Virus record (IMG/VR): IMGVR_UViG_3300005290_000044
Coordinates: 1 to 31,690 of that record
Length of the DNA stretch: 31,690 nucleotides
Direction: 5' to 3' (one strand)
DNA from: a virus
Numbering within the stretch: the first letter of the stretch is position 1; each line of letters starts with the position of its first letter. Shown in pieces: positions 28,306 through 31,690 of the stretch. Position numbers and translations under genes: made by a program. Below the pieces are notes generated by a model. It saw only the letters and a program-made list of their open reading frames with translations. It was not told the DNA's origin and ran no database searches.

Positions 28306-29835
28306 TCAGACGATCATCGCCTGAATGTCGATCTCCTGGCTGTCCTCAAGCGGCGCGACGCCGCACAGTTCGGCGAGCGCGATCGCGCCGTCGATGCGCC
28401 CCGCGCTGCGGTCCTTGGCGAGCTTCCGATTGCCCGCCGGGTCGCTCTTCACGACCGCATTCGCCATGCACATGCTCAACACGGGATGCGCCCCGTGCGC
28501 GATGCGACCGTTCAGGATCTCGCCTTCGAGCGCGCGCAGCGCCGGCGACATGTCCTGATAGCCTTGCCCGAACTCGACGAAGTGCTCGTCGAGCTGGCCT
28601 TCGGTAAAGCCGGCCTTGAGCAGCCACGGCCGCAGATGCCGCCAACCCCACCTGTCGAATCCGATCTTGCGCACGTCTTGGCGATCGAAGACGCCGCGCA
28701 AATGTTCGGCGACATACTCGTAATCGACCGACTTGCCCGGTGCGGCCAGCAGATGCCCGTCGCGGTGCCAAACGTCATACGGCACGCGATCCGCCCTGGC
28801 CTTATTCGCCAACCCGTCGCCCGGCAGCCAGAATGTCGGGTGTATCTGCCACACCCCGTCGATCCGCGCGCCGAGCACCAGCGCGGTGAGATCGTTCACC
28901 GCCGACAAGTCCAACCCGCCATAGACCGGGTGGCCGGCGAGCGGCAACGGATCGGCCCCGCACGCCTGCCACAGTTGCCGGCTGATGAACGGGGCGCTCG
29001 CCTCGACGCGCCGGTTGAGGATCAGGTTCTCGAATTCGGCCTGCCTGCTTGGCATTCGGCGGGCGTCTTCCGCCTTGCTCAGCGTCTCGGTGACACTCAA
29101 GAATTCGCCGTAAGCGGGATTGGCCGCTTTAATCGCCTCCTCCGAAAACGGGTCCAGATCCATCGGCGCGGTGTGCAGCGAGACGACGACGCGCGGATCG
29201 TGCGCCGCGATGCCATCGTCAATCAGCACCGAGAGCAAATCCGCATCCGTGGGTGCCTGCGTAGAGATAATGATCGACAGCGGATGTTCCTGCGCGCCGG
29301 TGGCGGTTTCCAGCGCCTCATAAAGCGGGCTGCGCGGGCCGCGCACTTGACCTAACTCGTCATGCACAACGAAGACCGGGCTGAGGCCGAACGCCGTCTT
29401 GGCCTCGGCGCTGAGCGCTCGGTACACGGTGCCGAGTTCGGGGCATGCCAACTCCTTGGCAACTTCGCGAATGAGTACGACCGAACGCAGTTGTTCCGAG
29501 CCACGGACGATCTTGACGGCGAGATCAAACAACAACTTGGCCTGCCCCAGCGATTGCGCGGCGCTGAACAACTGCGAATTCGGCTGGTCGAAACCCTCGG
29601 GTCCGCACAGGTGCAGCAGCAGCAGAAATGCGGCGAGGGCGGTTTTTCCATTCTTTCGACCAAAGCTGAGGATCGCGCGGCGCGTCACCGCCGGGTTGTC
29701 GTAAATCCGCAGCAACTCGGCCTTCTGCCAATCGCGCAGCACGACCGGGCGGCCTTGCAGTTGACCCTCGGGCACGACGCAGCATGTTTGAATCCAGGTG
29801 ATGGCCCGCTCGCCGCGTGTCGGCGGCCGGTTCAC
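28306..29835 (-). CDS. terL: Terminase large subunit
   Basis: A 509-residue packaging ATPase-nuclease. Walker A GRKNGKT is at 59-65, Walker B VFVVHDE at 154-160, and a nuclease acidic site in GGLDLSAVNDL (D309). SAGRIDGAIAL near the end is the last metal-binding block. The start is GTG at 29835, overlapping the TerS stop (GTGA), because NRPPTRGERAITWIQ is the usual TerL beginning; the frame is open further upstream inside terS. It cuts and pumps phage DNA into the prohead. Confidence 0.92.
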   Translation of the reverse strand: MNRPPTRGERAITWIQTCCVVPEGQLQGRPVVLRDWQKAELLRIYDNPAVTRRAILSFGRKNGKTALAAFLLLLHLCGPEGFDQPNSQLFSAAQSLGQAKLLFDLAVKIVRGSEQLRSVVLIREVAKELACPELGTVYRALSAEAKTAFGLSPVFVVHDELGQVRGPRSPLYEALETATGAQEHPLSIIISTQAPTDADLLSVLIDDGIAAHDPRVVVSLHTAPMDLDPFSEEAIKAANPAYGEFLSVTETLSKAEDARRMPSRQAEFENLILNRRVEASAPFISRQLWQACGADPLPLAGHPVYGGLDLSAVNDLTALVLGARIDGVWQIHPTFWLPGDGLANKARADRVPYDVWHRDGHLLAAPGKSVDYEYVAEHLRGVFDRQDVRKIGFDRWGWRHLRPWLLKAGFTEGQLDEHFVEFGQGYQDMSPALRALEGEILNGRIAHGAHPVLSMCMANAVVKSDPAGNRKLAKDRSAGRIDGAIALAELCGVAPLEDSQEIDIQAMIV

Positions 29836-30266
29836 ATCTCCCAGGGCTTTGGACCCTTGGCGGCGTTGCGTGCTGCTGTTGCGCCGCTTTGCGCGTTGTA
29901 CCGGCTTTGATTGGTTAGCCGCAGTTTTGTTGCGAGCGACGTTGCGCCGCGAGTTTCCAGATCGCGCATCTTGAGCAGGTCTTTGTAGCGCTTGGCGCCC
30001 TCGTTTGCTTTTAGCCATTGCGGATCAAAACTGTTGATGATCTTGGAGATGCCTTCCGAGGCTTCGCGGTGCCGGCAGTATTCGGAGAGCATGCCGCGCA
30101 AGGCTCCGGTGTTGAAAAAGTTCGGGTCTTCGCTGCTGACGATCTCGCGCCAGATTTCGGCTTGGCGCTCAGTCAAATCCGTTGGCGGTTCCGGTCGCGT
30201 CCCGAACCCGCCGGCGATGACGACCGCGGCTTGTGCCGCCGCCGACCTACGCCCGCGCTGGTTCAT
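29832..30266 (-). CDS. terS: Terminase small subunit (P27 family)
   Basis: A 144-residue protein: RPEPPTDLTERQAEIWREIV and LSEYCRHREASEGISKI match the P27-type small terminase. The C-terminus is basic (NQSRYNAQSGATAARNAAKG). It should recognise the packaging site and recruit TerL. The start overlaps the preceding small gene by ATGA and the stop overlaps terL. Confidence 0.85.
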   Translation of the reverse strand: MNQRGRRSAAAQAAVVIAGGFGTRPEPPTDLTERQAEIWREIVSSEDPNFFNTGALRGMLSEYCRHREASEGISKIINSFDPQWLKANEGAKRYKDLLKMRDLETRGATSLATKLRLTNQSRYNAQSGATAARNAAKGPKPWEM

Positions 30267-30436
30267 TCGGGCTTCGGTTCGCGCCGACGCGGCATCCAGG
30301 TGGCCGAGCGCAGGCTGGCCGGCACTGGCTCGCCCGCCTTCACGCGTTCGCCGATCGCCTGGACCGCGGCGTAGTACGAACCGATGGCGTCAGCCTCCAG
30401 CTCGGCCTCGCTAAGCGGCAATAGCGGTTCGCGCAT
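30263..30436 (-). CDS. Small helical protein before the terminase genes
   Basis: A 57-residue protein: an acidic N-terminus (SEAELEADAIGSYYAAVQAI) and a basic end (RSATWMPRRREPKPE). ATG 30436 overlaps the upstream methyltransferase by 26 nt; an upstream ATG at 30529 in the same frame would overlap far more. It ends by ATGA overlap with terS. No family recognised; it may assist packaging. Confidence 0.55.
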   Translation of the reverse strand: MREPLLPLSEAELEADAIGSYYAAVQAIGERVKAGEPVPASLRSATWMPRRREPKPE

Positions 30437-31646
30437 CGAATGGCACACCATCGGGAGATACCGCCTGCTCGCCGGTGAATGCCTGCCAGCGCAGCACGGC
30501 GACGTCGACATAAGCCGGGTTGAGTTCAATCGCGTGGCAGGCGCGGCCGGTCATCTCGGCGGCGATGATCGTGGTGCCGCTGCCGCTGAACGGCTCATAA
30601 ACCGCCTGCCCCGGCGACGAGTTGTTCTCGATCGGTCGTTTCATGCACTCGACAGGCTTTTGCGTCGAATGCCCGGTTTCAGACTTGAGGTGATCGATCG
30701 CCCACAACGTCGTCTGCGAGCGGTCGCCACTCCAATGCCCGGTGCGCCCGCTTTTCACCGCGTACCAACATGGCTCGTGCTGCCAGTGGTAATGCCCGCG
30801 AGAAATGATGTGCCGGCTCTTCGCCCAGATGACTTGGCAGCGTATCTCGAAACCGACTGCCTCGAGCGAGGCTTGTACTTCGCTGGCATGCCGGTCGGCA
30901 TGCCACGCATAGGCAACGTCACCCGGAAACAATGCCCAGGCTTCGCGCCAATCCGGCCGGCCGTCGTTTGCAACGGTTCCTACGGCGCGATGGCTAGGCA
31001 GGAGTGCTTGGTTGCGCCAATCCGCGTCGTACTCCACGCCATAGGGCGGGTCGGTCACCATCAGGTGTGGCGTGACGCCGTTCAGCGCCGCCGCGACCGT
31101 ATCGGCGTCGGTGCAGTCGCCGCAGACCAGCCGGTGGCGACCAAGCAGCCACACATCGCCCGGCTGGCTGACCGGAACCGCCGGCGCGTCCGGCGCCGCG
31201 TCGGGATCGGTCAGGCCAGCGCCGCGCGCCAGCAGCGCATCAAGATCGGCGAAGCCGAGCAGCGACAGATCGAAGTCCCACTCCTTCAGCCCGCGCAACT
31301 CGTCTGCCAGCGTGTCCATGTCCCAGCCGGCGTTCAGCGCCAGTTGATTATCGGCGAGCGCATAGGCGCGTTTCTGAGGATCGCTCCAACCCTGCGCAAC
31401 CATCACCGGAACGTCGCTAATCCCAAGTTCAACCGCCGCTAATACCCGGCCATGCCCGGCAATTATCGCACCACCCTCGTCAACCAGCACCGGATTGGTC
31501 CAACCCCACTCGCGCATGCTGTCGGCGAGTTGCGCGACCTGTGCCGGCGAATGGGTGCGCGCATTCCGCGCATTCGGCACCAACCCGGCGATCGGGCGGC
31601 GCTCTACACGGTCAGCGGGCCATGCGCGAGTTATGGTATTTTCCAC
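30411..31646 (-). CDS. ParB-domain DNA methyltransferase
   Basis: A 411-residue fusion. Residues 15-100 are a ParB/Srx-like domain (NARNARTHSPAQVAQLADSM, GAIIAGHGRVLAAVELG with GHGR 64-67). Residues 165-390 are a DNA methyltransferase of the N4/N6 type with motif IV TDPPYGVEYD (DPPY 199-202) before motif I EPFSGSGTT (353-358), the beta-class order. Such ParB-methyltransferases are common next to phage terminase genes. Together with the Dam-type enzyme at 1306-2253 this gives two methyltransferases. GTG 31646 follows a CGGGA sequence. The 44 nt to the window edge show nothing else. Confidence 0.88.
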   Translation of the reverse strand: MENTITRAWPADRVERRPIAGLVPNARNARTHSPAQVAQLADSMREWGWTNPVLVDEGGAIIAGHGRVLAAVELGISDVPVMVAQGWSDPQKRAYALADNQLALNAGWDMDTLADELRGLKEWDFDLSLLGFADLDALLARGAGLTDPDAAPDAPAVPVSQPGDVWLLGRHRLVCGDCTDADTVAAALNGVTPHLMVTDPPYGVEYDADWRNQALLPSHRAVGTVANDGRPDWREAWALFPGDVAYAWHADRHASEVQASLEAVGFEIRCQVIWAKSRHIISRGHYHWQHEPCWYAVKSGRTGHWSGDRSQTTLWAIDHLKSETGHSTQKPVECMKRPIENNSSPGQAVYEPFSGSGTTIIAAEMTGRACHAIELNPAYVDVAVLRWQAFTGEQAVSPDGVPFDARTAIAA

Positions 31647-31690
31647 GATCCCGGTTTCGAGAATTGTTACGATTTAAGGTGCTTTCCAAG

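Overview
The window is about 31.7 kb of a GC-rich temperate siphovirus genome (Caudoviricetes). It carries every module expected of a lambda-like phage except a recognisable lysis cassette. The host is most likely an alphaproteobacterium, probably Hyphomicrobiales (rhizobia and relatives). That is an inference from base composition, protein style and a tRNA-Thr(GGT) attachment core; no host gene is present.

Layout. (1) 1-2504, minus strand, early/replication arm: a DUF1376-type replication protein cut by the window edge, a predicted PD-(D/E)XK nuclease, a phage Dam-type adenine methyltransferase and a small Cro-position protein. (2) 2505-3474, immunity region: an XRE-type repressor on the plus strand and four copies of a CGGAAAnTTTTCCG operator, three upstream of the repressor and one perfect 16-bp copy between the -35 and -10 of the next operon. 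(3) 3475-7413, plus strand: small proteins, YqaJ-type exonuclease, RecT-type annealing protein, excisionase-like HTH protein and tyrosine integrase. (4) 7425-7471, attP: the 3' part of a tRNA-Thr gene, from anticodon loop to CCA, flanked by direct repeats. (5) 7626-8556: small accessory genes, including two short membrane proteins. (6) 8576-31646, one long minus-strand late operon. In transcription order it encodes a ParB-methyltransferase fusion, a small protein, TerS, TerL, a prohead protease fused to the major capsid protein, two small proteins, portal, a collagen-like protein, head-tail connectors, tail terminator, tail tube, tail assembly chaperones, tape measure, tail tip/hub and several fibres, the last ending in an S74 intramolecular chaperone.

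The order late genes - att - int/xis/recombination - repressor - early replication matches lambda's, read on the opposite strand. Because tail genes and integrase lie on opposite sides of one att core, with no host gene between them, the sequence represents the unintegrated (virion or circular) form rather than a prophage end.

The most unusual points are: the protease-capsid fusion, whose two start regions are near-identical, suggesting separate internal synthesis of capsid protein; the operator set; a tail-chaperone extension in another frame without a canonical slippery site; the nuclease-methyltransferase pair; and an AT-rich possible origin inside the replication gene. All functions come from reading protein motifs by eye; no database search was run.
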